From NCBI GenBank assembly GCA_964569055.1, contig CAZMSZ010000099.1:1-21027 (forward strand): DNA of 21,027 nt. The letters run 5' to 3'. The translations under genes and the position numbers were made by a program. Below are positions 7,369 through 14,485 of this stretch, in pieces. Below the pieces are notes generated by a model. The model made no database searches. It worked only from the letters and a program-made list of their open reading frames with translations, and was not told where the DNA came from. Position 1 is the stretch's first letter, and every line of letters starts with the position of its first letter. The stretch is from JAWLGW01 sp964569055 (lineage in GTDB: Bacteria > Planctomycetota > J058).

Positions 7369-8109
7369 TCACGCCGACGCAGCGCCCGCGCTCACGAAGT
7401 AGGCGATGGCGACCTGCAGCACGATCGCGCCGGCGCCCAGCTCCTCGAGGGTGTCCTGGAGGGGCTCGCTCAGCCAGGGCGCCTCGGAGCCGAGGACCAG
7501 GGTGAGCATCAGGAGCACGTACGGGCCGATCAAGAGCAGCGACCAGCCGGCCCGCTGCCAGCCGGGGCCGCGCTGCTCGCGCTCGCGCGCGTCGCCGCCG
7601 CGCAGCTCGGCCAAGAAGAACACCACCAGCGCGAGCACGATCAGGGCGGGCGGGTAGTAGCGCGCGAACAGCGCCAGCTCGCGCCCGCGCGGCCACTCGG
7701 CCAGCTCTGCCAGGCGGCCGTCGGCGAGGACCAGGGCCCCGCACAGCACGGGCAGCAGCACGAACACCCAGCCGCCCACGCGCCAGCCGATCCGCGCCCG
7801 CATGCGCCCCATGCCGCGCTGCATGCAGCCCCAGCCGAGCATGCTGGCCGCCGCCAGGCTGACGGTGGAGTAGATCGGGAGCAGGTCGGGGTCGAGCGCC
7901 TCGGGCCAGTGGTCCTCGGGCACCGCGGCCAACGCCCCGCAGGCCGCGAGCGCCATCAGGCCGACCGCGCCGATCACCCAGGCGAACGGGAGCAGGAACC
8001 GGTTGAGCCGCTCGCGCGTGGACTGCACGGCCCCGAGCGCCGTCCCCGCCGCCAACGCGACCTCGACCACGCCGGTGCGCTTGTCCGGCTTGCCTCGCTT
8101 GCGCCCCAC
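7369..8109 (-). CDS. Multi-pass membrane protein, unknown function
   Basis: A 246-residue integral membrane protein that I cannot place in a family. After a basic N-terminus (VGRKRGKPDKRTG) it has about six hydrophobic segments, for example FAWVIGAVGLMALAACGALA, GGWVFVLLPVLCGALVLA, YYPPALIVLALVVFFLAEL, WSLLLIGPYVLLMLTLVL and AGAIVLQVAIAYFVSAG. A charged stretch (GGDAREREQRGPGWQR) sits between the fourth and fifth segments, presumably cytoplasmic. The GTG at 8107-8109 is chosen because GGAGGGG precedes it by about 7 nt; the longer open frame upstream lacks such a site and runs into the divergent gene. A TACCTT -10-like box lies at 8141-8146 on the minus strand. It is divergent from the sigma-54-type promoter region of the secreted protein. 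Confidence 0.78.
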   Translation of the reverse strand: MGRKRGKPDKRTGVVEVALAAGTALGAVQSTRERLNRFLLPFAWVIGAVGLMALAACGALAAVPEDHWPEALDPDLLPIYSTVSLAAASMLGWGCMQRGMGRMRARIGWRVGGWVFVLLPVLCGALVLADGRLAELAEWPRGRELALFARYYPPALIVLALVVFFLAELRGGDAREREQRGPGWQRAGWSLLLIGPYVLLMLTLVLGSEAPWLSEPLQDTLEELGAGAIVLQVAIAYFVSAGAASA

Positions 8110-8234
8110 GAGCCCCCTCCGACTCGCCACCCGCCGGTCCAAGGTAGCAGGCGATCCTGCCGCCGGCCCGCGCGCGCGGCCCGCCTCGGGCCGCCGGACG
8201 CGGTGGCCCCGTTCGTCCCGGATCCGTCCGAGAT

Positions 8235-8250
8235 TCGGCCGCGTGGCCGA
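8235..8250. promoter_or_regulatory. Inverted repeat, candidate activator-binding site upstream of a sigma-54 promoter
   Basis: TCGGCC-N4-GGCCGA, centred 74 bp upstream of the -12 GC of the promoter at 8304-8318. That is the usual distance and form of an NtrC-type enhancer site. A different inverted repeat sits at the identical distance from the second promoter (19716-19730). Confidence 0.4.
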
Positions 8251-8303
8251 TTTCACGACCAGCGCAGGGGTTGGGCGCCGTGATCCCGCCTGGCCTCGGA
8301 GGC

Positions 8304-8318
8304 GGCACCCCCGTTGCA
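8304..8318 (+). promoter_or_regulatory. Sigma-54-type -24/-12 promoter (GGCAC-N5-TTGCA)
   Basis: GGCAC-CCCCG-TTGCA matches the sigma-54 consensus TGGCAC-N5-TTGCW at every conserved position except the first T (here C), with exact spacing. Transcription would start near 8329, leaving a short leader that contains only the strong Shine-Dalgarno site AAGGAGG and the GTG at 8347. An inverted repeat lies upstream, and a sigma-54 activator is encoded at 1-1439. Confidence 0.65.
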
Positions 8319-8346
8319 AGGCGCCGGCCAACCCAAGGAGGTCCTC

Positions 8347-9267
8347 GTGACCCGCGCCCACCTCGCCCTGCTCGCGCTCCTCGTCGTCCTCGCGCCCTCG
8401 GGCGCGGCCGCGCAGCCCGCGCCGACCCTCCGGCTGGACCGACTCCGATTCGAGGTCACCTACCACGGCCAGAGCGCGCTGCGCCTCCGGCTGGAGCGCC
8501 AGCCCGACGGCTCCTACCTCGCGGACTACGGCGGCGAAGGCATGCCGACCCGCACCGGGGTCAGCGTCCCGGCGAGCTCGCTCGACGAGCTGCGCCAGGC
8601 GCTGGCGGGCATGGACGGGTTCCCGACCGACGCCTTCACGCCCGACTGGCGCGAGGAGCGGACGCGGTTCGTCGTGCGCGGCGAGCTGAACGGCGCGCCC
8701 TGGCGGCTCGCGCGGCGCTACTACGCCCCCATGCACGACGAGGGGCTGCTCGCGCGCCACGGCGCGCTTCAGGCCGCCGCCCAGAACCTGGTCGCTGCGC
8801 TCGAGGTGCCGCACGTCTCCGAGGTGGTCTACCGCCGCGGGATCGAGTGGGGCGGCGAGCACGTCATGGTCTCGCTCGTGCTGCGCAAGCAGCCCGACGG
8901 CTCGTTCACGGTGGACGTCGGCGGGGAGGACCACGCCGCGCGCACGGGCGTGCCGCTGGACGCGGCCCACACCAAGGCGCTCCTCGACTGGACCCTCGCG
9001 CTCCAGCAGGTCCCCGAGGGCGAGACGTTCGCCGGCGCCGGCAACCACTGGTTCACCGAGGTGCGCGCCGCGGGCGTGATCCCCGGCAGCGGCGCCGCCT
9101 GGAGCATGCGGCGCCGGTTCTTCGACCCGGCCGCCCCCCTGTTCGTGGCCGAGAAGCTCGACGAGGCGGTCGCGGCCGCGATCGCGAGCCTGCCCCCGCC
9201 GGCGCCGACGACCTCGCCCGCGCCGACCACGTCGAGCACCGGCCTGGTCGGCGGGATCCCGGACTGA
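8347..9267 (+). CDS. Secreted protein with two tandem copies of an unknown domain
   Basis: A 306-residue exported protein of unrecognised family. A signal peptide is clear: basic start, hydrophobic core LALLALLVVLA, and a signal peptidase I site after AAA near residue 22. The mature part is a duplication with a period of about 130 residues: QPDGSYLADYGGE...RTGVSV (52-74) matches QPDGSFTVDVGGE...RTGVPL (182-204), each followed by a helix and a conserved Arg-Arg-Tyr/Phe-Tyr/Phe segment. A Thr/Pro-rich tail ends the protein. The GTG at 8347 is chosen because AAGGAGG lies 5-6 nt upstream and the signal peptide starts there. The gene is monocistronic and converges on the M48 protease gene with 10 bp between stops. 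A strong sigma-54-type promoter precedes it, implying conditional expression. Confidence 0.85.
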   Translation: MTRAHLALLALLVVLAPSGAAAQPAPTLRLDRLRFEVTYHGQSALRLRLERQPDGSYLADYGGEGMPTRTGVSVPASSLDELRQALAGMDGFPTDAFTPDWREERTRFVVRGELNGAPWRLARRYYAPMHDEGLLARHGALQAAAQNLVAALEVPHVSEVVYRRGIEWGGEHVMVSLVLRKQPDGSFTVDVGGEDHAARTGVPLDAAHTKALLDWTLALQQVPEGETFAGAGNHWFTEVRAAGVIPGSGAAWSMRRRFFDPAAPLFVAEKLDEAVAAAIASLPPPAPTTSPAPTTSSTGLVGGIPD

Positions 9268-9277
9268 GCGAGGCGCG

Positions 9278-10153
9278 CTACTTGGCGCCCGAGGGCCGCA
9301 GCTCGCGCTGCTTGAACTGCTGGTAGCGGTCCTCGCCGGTCTTGGTGGGGACGTCGTCGAGCTTGGCGATCCGATCGCGCGCGGCCTCGACCCGGTCGGC
9401 CGAGGCGGGGTGGGTCTGGAGGAAGCTCGGGATCCACCCGCCGCCGCCCTGCTGCTCGAGCTGCGCCAGCTCCTCGAAGAAGCTCACGTAGCCGTTGGGG
9501 TCCCACCCGGCGCGCGTCTCGTAGCCGAGGCCCACCGCGTCCGCCTCCTCCTCGTGGTCGCGCGAGTACTTGAGCAGGAAGCCCTGCCCCGCCACCGCGC
9601 CCACGAGCTGCCCGAGCACGCCCGCGTCGCGGCCGAGCGCCACCGCGGCCAGGGTCTCGATCCCGTACTGCGCCGCGAGCTGCTCGGCGATGTGCCGCTC
9701 GGTGACGTGCGCCACCTCGTGGCTGAGCACGGCCAACAGCTCGGCCTCGCTGTCGACCGCGCGCAGCAGCCCGGTGTAGACGTAGATCGTCCCGCCCGGG
9801 ATCGCGAAGGCGTTGATCTGCTGGTCGTCGCGCACGACCTCGAACGCGATGTCGATCCCCTCGGGCACGTCGTCGCCCGCGGCGCGCACGACCTCGCGCC
9901 CGAGCTGCTGCACGTAGCCCGTGAGCTCGGGGTCGTCCACCAGCTGCAGCTCCTGCTCGATCTGCGCGGCCATCTTCTCGCCGAGCTGCTTCTCCTCGTC
10001 GACGGGGAGCACGACGCTGGCGGCCTTGGACTTGGCGCTCTCGATCACGCCCTCGTCCTCGTTGCTGCCCGCGTCTCCCGAGCCCGAGCCCCGGCAGCCC
10101 ACGGCGAGGACCGCGCAGAGCAGGCCGGCCGAGACGGTGGAGAGACGCCGCAT
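9278..10153 (-). CDS. M48-family zinc metalloprotease, lipoprotein
   Basis: A 291-residue envelope metallopeptidase of the M48 (BepA/LoiP/Oma1-like) group. A lipoprotein signal ends in LAVGC, with the lipidated Cys at 20, followed by a Ser/Gly/acidic linker. The catalytic core has AFAIPGGTIYVYTGLL (115-130, the usual edge strand), the zinc motif HEVAH at 145-149 and the third ligand Glu near 203 in EEADAVGL. The tail includes the family's usual LQTHPASADRV segment. It lacks the C-terminal TPR region of BepA-type members. The ATG at 10151-10153 has GAGGTG about 5 nt upstream. It is followed downstream by a convergent gene. The rhomboid gene lies 191 nt upstream on the same strand. Likely role: quality control of misfolded envelope proteins, by family. 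Confidence 0.93.
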   Translation of the reverse strand: MRRLSTVSAGLLCAVLAVGCRGSGSGDAGSNEDEGVIESAKSKAASVVLPVDEEKQLGEKMAAQIEQELQLVDDPELTGYVQQLGREVVRAAGDDVPEGIDIAFEVVRDDQQINAFAIPGGTIYVYTGLLRAVDSEAELLAVLSHEVAHVTERHIAEQLAAQYGIETLAAVALGRDAGVLGQLVGAVAGQGFLLKYSRDHEEEADAVGLGYETRAGWDPNGYVSFFEELAQLEQQGGGGWIPSFLQTHPASADRVEAARDRIAKLDDVPTKTGEDRYQQFKQRELRPSGAK

Positions 10154-10344
10154 GGTGCACCTCGTGGTTCGCGGGTGGCGCCGCGCCCGCGCGCCCGCGC
10201 GCGCCGAGGTCGCGACGTGCGAAGGCCGAGGCGCAAAGCGCGCGCCGCGCGCGGCGCGAGGCGAGGGGAGGGGCGAGCGGGGTCGGATCGCGCCCGCTCC
10301 GCGCGCGGCGCGCCCCGGGCCGGGGGTCAGGCGCGACGCGCGGC

Positions 10345-11208
10345 TCAGCCGCCGCCGCGGTAGCGGGCGCTCGCGCTCTCGAGGAGCTCGCGCTCCTCGG
10401 CGCTGAGGCTGTCGATCCCGTCGCGGTGGATCTTGCGGAGCAGCTCGTCGACCGCGAGCGCGGTGTCGGCGTCCACGCGCGGGCGCGGCGGCTCGGGCGC
10501 GCGCGGGCTCGGCCGCAGCCCGGCCACCAGCCGGCGCAGCGGCGCGCGCTCCTCCTCTTGCCCCGGCGAGGCGAACAGGCGCAGGTCGAGCAGCTTGAAC
10601 GCCAGGCCCGCCGCCGCCCCGCCGAGGTGCGCCGCGTGGGCGATCCCGCTCCCGCCCGCGGCCAGGCCGCTCACGTCGCCCAGCAGCTTGACGCAGGCCA
10701 GCAGCCACAGCGGCACCGGGAGCACGAACATCACGAGGATCGTGCGGTGGGGGAAGAACAGCGCGGCGACCACCACCACGGCCATCACCGCGCCCGAGGC
10801 GCCGATCCCCGGCAGGTCCGGCCCGACCCCCAGCCCCCAGCCGGCGTGGGCCAAGGAGGCGGCGAGCGCGCCCCCGAGGTACAGCACCAGGAAGTTGCGC
10901 CGCCCGTAGAGCTGCTCGAGGTCCGGGCCGAACCAGTAGAGGAACAGCATGTTCCACAGCAGGTGCCACAGGTCGGCGTGCGAGAAGGCCGCCGTGAGCA
11001 GGGTCCACACCCGCCCCGCCGCGAGCGCCTCGCCGCTGACCGCGGCGTGCTGGAGCAGGAACGGCTGCAGCGGGGTGACCTGCCACAGCAGGAACCCGAC
11101 GAGGTTGAGCGCGATCAGCTTGACGCTGAGCGGGAGCGTCGCCCAGCTCCCCGCGAGCGCGCGGGAGCCCTCGGCGTCGCGCATGTAGTCGCGCCCCTCG
11201 AGACCCAT
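10345..11208 (-). CDS. Rhomboid-family intramembrane serine protease
   Basis: A 287-residue six-helix membrane protease. The catalytic Ser139 sits in GIGASGA and the catalytic His194 in AHAAHLGGAAAG. The WHLLWNMLFLYWFG segment (81-94) supplies the conserved H and N of the oxyanion region. A cytoplasmic tail (about 207-287) contains a proline-rich linker and a charged helical end (IHRDGIDSLSAEERELLE) similar to the C-terminal extension common in bacterial rhomboids. Start is uncertain: the ATG at 11208 lacks a good ribosome site, whereas an ATG at 11184 (residue 9) has GAGGGG about 9 nt upstream and may be the true start. It is divergent from the HAD-ATPase gene across 97 bp, and the M48 protease follows on the same strand. 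Substrates are unknown. Confidence 0.93.
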   Translation of the reverse strand: MGLEGRDYMRDAEGSRALAGSWATLPLSVKLIALNLVGFLLWQVTPLQPFLLQHAAVSGEALAAGRVWTLLTAAFSHADLWHLLWNMLFLYWFGPDLEQLYGRRNFLVLYLGGALAASLAHAGWGLGVGPDLPGIGASGAVMAVVVVAALFFPHRTILVMFVLPVPLWLLACVKLLGDVSGLAAGGSGIAHAAHLGGAAAGLAFKLLDLRLFASPGQEEERAPLRRLVAGLRPSPRAPEPPRPRVDADTALAVDELLRKIHRDGIDSLSAEERELLESASARYRGGG

Positions 11209-11260
11209 GGCGCGCGATTCTCGGGCAGCGGCGCGTCCCCGGCAACCGGCCGGTCCGGCC

Positions 11261-11276
11261 TGGGACCGCGTTTGCT
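11261..11276 (+). promoter_or_regulatory. Sigma-54-type promoter candidate (TGGGAC-N5-TTGCT)
   Basis: One mismatch to TGGCAC and a perfect TTGCT at exact -24/-12 spacing, ending 29 nt before the TTG start of the HAD-ATPase gene. The leader contains the GGGAGGAG ribosome site. It lies in the divergent region with the rhomboid gene. Confidence 0.45.
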
Positions 11277-11305
11277 GCCGCTCACGGCGCGCGGGGAGGA
11301 GCGGC

Positions 11306-13009
11306 TTGCGGTATCTGGCGCTCGCGACCGACTACGACGGCACGATCGCGCGGCACGGCGCGGTCGCGGACGAGACGCGCGCGTCCCTCGCCCGGCTGCG
11401 CGCCTCGGGGCGGCGGGTCATCCTCGTCACGGGCCGGCGCCTCGACGACCTGCGCGCGGTCGCGAGCCCGCTGACCCAGTTCGACGCGATCGTGGCCGAG
11501 AACGGCGGCCTCCTGCACTGGCCCGAGACGCGCGAGACCCTCCCCCTCGGCCCGCCGCCCCCGCCCGAGCTGCTCGAGGCGCTGCGCGCCCGGGGCGTCG
11601 CCCCGCTCGAGGTGGGGCAGGTGATCGCCGCCACGCACCACCCCCACGAGCAGGTCGTGGTCGCGCTGCTGCACGAGCTCGCCCTCGAGCTGCAGATCAT
11701 CTTCAACGGCGACTCGGTCATGATCCTGCCGCCCGGCGTCAACAAGGCGACCGGGCTGCGGTTCGCGCTGCTCGGGCTCGGCCTCACCTCGCACGAGGTG
11801 GTCGGGGTGGGCGACGCCGCCAACGACCACTCGTTCCTGCAGGAGTGCGAGGCGGCCGTGGCCGTGGCCAACGCGCCCCCCGCCCTCGCGGCGCGGGTCG
11901 ACCTCGTCACCCGCAGCCCCAACGGCGAGGGCGTGGTCGAGCTCGTGAACGAGCTGGTCGAGACCGACCTCGCCCGGCTCACGCCCGGCGGCCTGGGCAG
12001 CGAGGTCGTGCTCGGCCTGCGCGAGGACGGGACGCCCGCCACCTTCCGCCCGTTCGGCCACACCCTGCTGATCGCCGGCCCCTCGGCCAGCGGGAAGTCG
12101 ACCTTCGCGACCGGGTTGATCGAGCGGCTGACCGAGCGCTCCTATCAGCTGTGCGTGATCGACCCCGAGGGGGACTACGGCACCCTCAGCGACCTCGTCA
12201 CGCTCGGCAACCGGCTGCGCGTCCCGCACGTCGACGAGGTCCTGGCGGTGCTCGCCGACCCGACCGCCAGCCTGATCCTGAACCTGCTCGGCGTCCCGCT
12301 CGCGGAGCGGCCCGACTACTTCGTGGAGCTGTTGCCGCACCTCCAGCGCATGCGGGCCCGCACCGGGCGGCCGCACTGGCTGGTGATCGACGAGGTGCAC
12401 CACCTGCTCGCGAGCGGCTCGCTCCGGCCGGCGGCGCTCCCCGAGCGGCTGGGCGAGACGATCATGATCACCGTCCACCCGGCGCACGTGGCCGCGCCGG
12501 TCCTGAGGCACGTGGACGTCGCGATCGCGGTCGGCGTGCGCCCCGAGGCGACCCTGGCCGAGCTCGCCCCTGCGCTCGGCGTCGCCGCGCCCACCCCGCC
12601 CACGCTGACCCCGGCGCGCAGCGAGGTGATCCTGTGGGAGCCGCGGACGGGCGCGCCGCCCGAGCGCCTGCGGGTCGTGCCGGCGCGCGCGCAGCGGCTG
12701 CGCCACCTGCGCAAGTACGCCGAGGGAGACCTCGGCTCCTCGAGCTTTTGGTTCCGCGGCCCCGAGCAGCGGCTCAACCTGCGCGCCGCGAACCTGGTCA
12801 CGTTCTGCGAGCTGGGCATGGGGGTCGACGACGAGACCTGGCTGTACCACCTGGGCCGCCGCGACTACTCGCGCTGGATCCGCGACAAGATCAAGGACCC
12901 CGACCTCGCCGAGGAGGTGGCCGGGATCGAGGAGGCCGCGCTCGACGCGCGCGCCTCGCGCCGGCTCGTGCGCGACGCGATCGACCGGCGCTACACGCTG
13001 CCCGCCTGA
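11306..13009 (+). CDS. HAD-IIB phosphatase fused to a HerA/VirB4-like P-loop ATPase
   Basis: A 567-residue two-enzyme fusion. Residues 1-220 are a Cof-type HAD phosphatase: nucleophile D9 and acid D11 in DYDGT, motif II T42 (LVTGR), motif III K147 (GVNKATG), motif IV D170/D174 (GVGDAANDH). Residues about 230-480 form a P-loop ATPase with Walker A GPSASGKS (258-265), a downstream VIDPEGDY segment typical of HerA/DUF87 ATPases, and Walker B WLVIDEVHH (358-366). The last 90 residues form a separate module (FWFRGPEQRLNLRAANL ... WIRDKIKD). I recall this architecture as a widespread but uncharacterised family. The TTG at 11306 is chosen for GGGAGGAG 4-5 nt upstream and because it places DYDGT at the usual position; the longer frame begins inside the divergent rhomboid start. 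It heads a probable operon with OsmC and pirin. Confidence 0.9.
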   Translation: MRYLALATDYDGTIARHGAVADETRASLARLRASGRRVILVTGRRLDDLRAVASPLTQFDAIVAENGGLLHWPETRETLPLGPPPPPELLEALRARGVAPLEVGQVIAATHHPHEQVVVALLHELALELQIIFNGDSVMILPPGVNKATGLRFALLGLGLTSHEVVGVGDAANDHSFLQECEAAVAVANAPPALAARVDLVTRSPNGEGVVELVNELVETDLARLTPGGLGSEVVLGLREDGTPATFRPFGHTLLIAGPSASGKSTFATGLIERLTERSYQLCVIDPEGDYGTLSDLVTLGNRLRVPHVDEVLAVLADPTASLILNLLGVPLAERPDYFVELLPHLQRMRARTGRPHWLVIDEVHHLLASGSLRPAALPERLGETIMITVHPAHVAAPVLRHVDVAIAVGVRPEATLAELAPALGVAAPTPPTLTPARSEVILWEPRTGAPPERLRVVPARAQRLRHLRKYAEGDLGSSSFWFRGPEQRLNLRAANLVTFCELGMGVDDETWLYHLGRRDYSRWIRDKIKDPDLAEEVAGIEEAALDARASRRLVRDAIDRRYTLPA

Positions 13010-13057
13010 GCCCCACGACCGCGGCGCCCTGCGAGCATGAGGACGAACGGAGGAGCC

Positions 13058-13525
13058 ATGACGAGCGAGACGTTCCCAGAGGACACGGACGTGGTGGTGC
13101 GCGGCGCGGCCAGCGGCTTCGCCCAGGAGGTCACCGTGCGCGGCCACACCCTGCGCGCGGACGAGCCGCTCAGCCTCGGCGGCACCGACACCGGGCCCAC
13201 GCCCTACGACCTGCTCCTGGCCGCGCTCGGCTCGTGCACCTCCATGACGGTCGCCATGTACGCCCGGCGCAAGCAGTGGCCGCTCGAGGCGGTCACGGTG
13301 CGCCTCCGCCACGCGCGGATCCACGCCAAGGACTGCGCCGAGTGCGAGACGAAGCAGGCCATGCTCGATCGGGTCGAGCGCGAGGTCGAGCTCGCGGGCC
13401 CGCTCTCCGACGAGCAGCGCGCGCGCCTGCTCGAGATCGCCGAGCGCTGCCCGGTCCACCGCACCCTCGCCTCCGAGGTGGTGATCCGCTCGCGGCTGGT
13501 CCCGGCGGGCGCGGCGGGCGCGTGA
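13058..13525 (+). CDS. OsmC/Ohr-family thiol peroxidase
   Basis: A 155-residue cytoplasmic protein of the OsmC superfamily, which reduces organic hydroperoxides through a reactive Cys pair. The two catalytic cysteines are seen in LLAALGSCTSMTV (C60) and ERCPVHRTL (C131). Length fits the YhfA/OsmC-like branch. An extra pair, C93 and C96 in the DCAECE segment, is not part of the core active site and might bind metal or form a second disulfide. The ATG at 13058 is preferred over an in-frame ATG at 13037 because GGAGGAG directly precedes it. It lies 48 nt after the HAD-ATPase stop, and its stop overlaps the pirin start (GTGA), so the three genes are probably cotranscribed. Role: oxidative-stress defence. 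Confidence 0.93.
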   Translation: MTSETFPEDTDVVVRGAASGFAQEVTVRGHTLRADEPLSLGGTDTGPTPYDLLLAALGSCTSMTVAMYARRKQWPLEAVTVRLRHARIHAKDCAECETKQAMLDRVEREVELAGPLSDEQRARLLEIAERCPVHRTLASEVVIRSRLVPAGAAGA

Positions 13526-14466
13526 CGGGGGAGGAGGTGGCCGCGGAGCGCTGCGAGGCGCTCGCCAGCGAGCGCCCGTGCCTGGAGCGCTACCGCAGCC
13601 GCGCGGCGGCGCTGGGCAGCCTCCCGATCGAGCGCGCGCTGCCGATCCGCCAGCGCCGGCTGGTCGGGCCCTGGTGCTTCCTCGATCGGTTCGGGCCGCT
13701 CGCGTTCGAGTCCGGGCGCCCCATGGACGTGGCGCCCCACCCGCACATTGGCCTGCAGACCGTGACCTGGCTGCTCGAGGGGGAGGTCGCCCACGACGAC
13801 AGCCTGGGCTGCGAGGCGGTGGCCCGCCCGGGCGCGGTCAACGTCATGACCGCGGGCAACGGGATCGCGCACGCCGAGTGGACCCCCGAGCGGCACAGCG
13901 GCCGGCTCAGCGGCGTGCAGCTGTGGGTCGCGCTCCCCGCGGCCGAGCGGGCGGGACCGGCCAGCTTCCAGCACGTGCCGGCGGTCCCGGCGGCCGAGCC
14001 CACAGGCGGCCTGCTGCGCGTGTTCGCGGGCGCGCTCGCCGGGGTGCGCTCGCCCGCCCGCCACGCCTCCCCGCTGGTGGGCGCCGACCTGACCGTCCAC
14101 CCGGGAGCGCGCCTGGCGCTCGAGCTCGACCCCACCCACGAGCACGCCCTGCTGCTGCTGGAGGGCGAGGGGGCGCTGCAGGGCGAGCCCCTCGAGCCGA
14201 GCGCGCTCCACTACCTCGGGGCCGGGCGCGCCGAGCTGCCCCTGACGAGCGAGCGCGGCGTCCGCGCGCTGTTGATCGGCGGCCCGCCCTTCCCCGAGCC
14301 GATCCTCATGTGGTGGAACTTCGTGGCCGCCACCCCCGAGGAGATCGCCGCCGCCCGCGCCGACTGGGAGGCCCGCCGCCGGTTCGGCGAGGTCCGCCGC
14401 TACGACGGCCCGCGCCTCGAGGCGCCCCCGCTCCACCGCCTGGCGCGACCGAACCCGGCGAGCTGA
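13522..14466 (+). CDS. Pirin-family cupin protein
   Basis: A 314-residue bicupin. The metal-binding set of pirin is present: H73 and H75 in APHPHIGLQTVTW, and H117 and E119 in GNGIAHAEW, followed by the typical SGVQLWVALP strand and the C-terminal cupin ending in GGPPFPEPILMWWNFVA. Proteins of this family bind Fe; some have quercetin 2,3-dioxygenase activity and others act as redox-sensing partners, so activity cannot be assigned. The GTG at 13522 overlaps the OsmC stop in GTGA, pointing to translational coupling. A GTG 15 nt further in is less likely because it abuts its GGAGG. It converges on the FHA gene with 19 bp between stops and no evident terminator hairpin. Confidence 0.93.
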   Translation: MTGEEVAAERCEALASERPCLERYRSRAAALGSLPIERALPIRQRRLVGPWCFLDRFGPLAFESGRPMDVAPHPHIGLQTVTWLLEGEVAHDDSLGCEAVARPGAVNVMTAGNGIAHAEWTPERHSGRLSGVQLWVALPAAERAGPASFQHVPAVPAAEPTGGLLRVFAGALAGVRSPARHASPLVGADLTVHPGARLALELDPTHEHALLLLEGEGALQGEPLEPSALHYLGAGRAELPLTSERGVRALLIGGPPFPEPILMWWNFVAATPEEIAAARADWEARRRFGEVRRYDGPRLEAPPLHRLARPNPAS

Positions 14467-14485
14467 AGGGCGGACAGCGACCTAG

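Noticed and set aside
10233..10246. GGCGC-N5-TTGCG on the minus strand before the M48 protease
   Set aside because: The spacing is right, but both blocks have mismatches, it lies within alternating CG sequence, and it sits about 80 nt from the start.
10154..10344. CG-rich palindromes between the rhomboid and M48 genes as a terminator
   Set aside because: Alternating CG runs give many self-complementary stretches, but no T-tract follows any of them.
10426..14466. Very long plus-strand frame that would fuse pirin to upstream sequence
   Set aside because: Only the part from 13522 encodes pirin. Upstream it runs antisense through the rhomboid gene and out of frame through the HAD-ATPase and OsmC genes.
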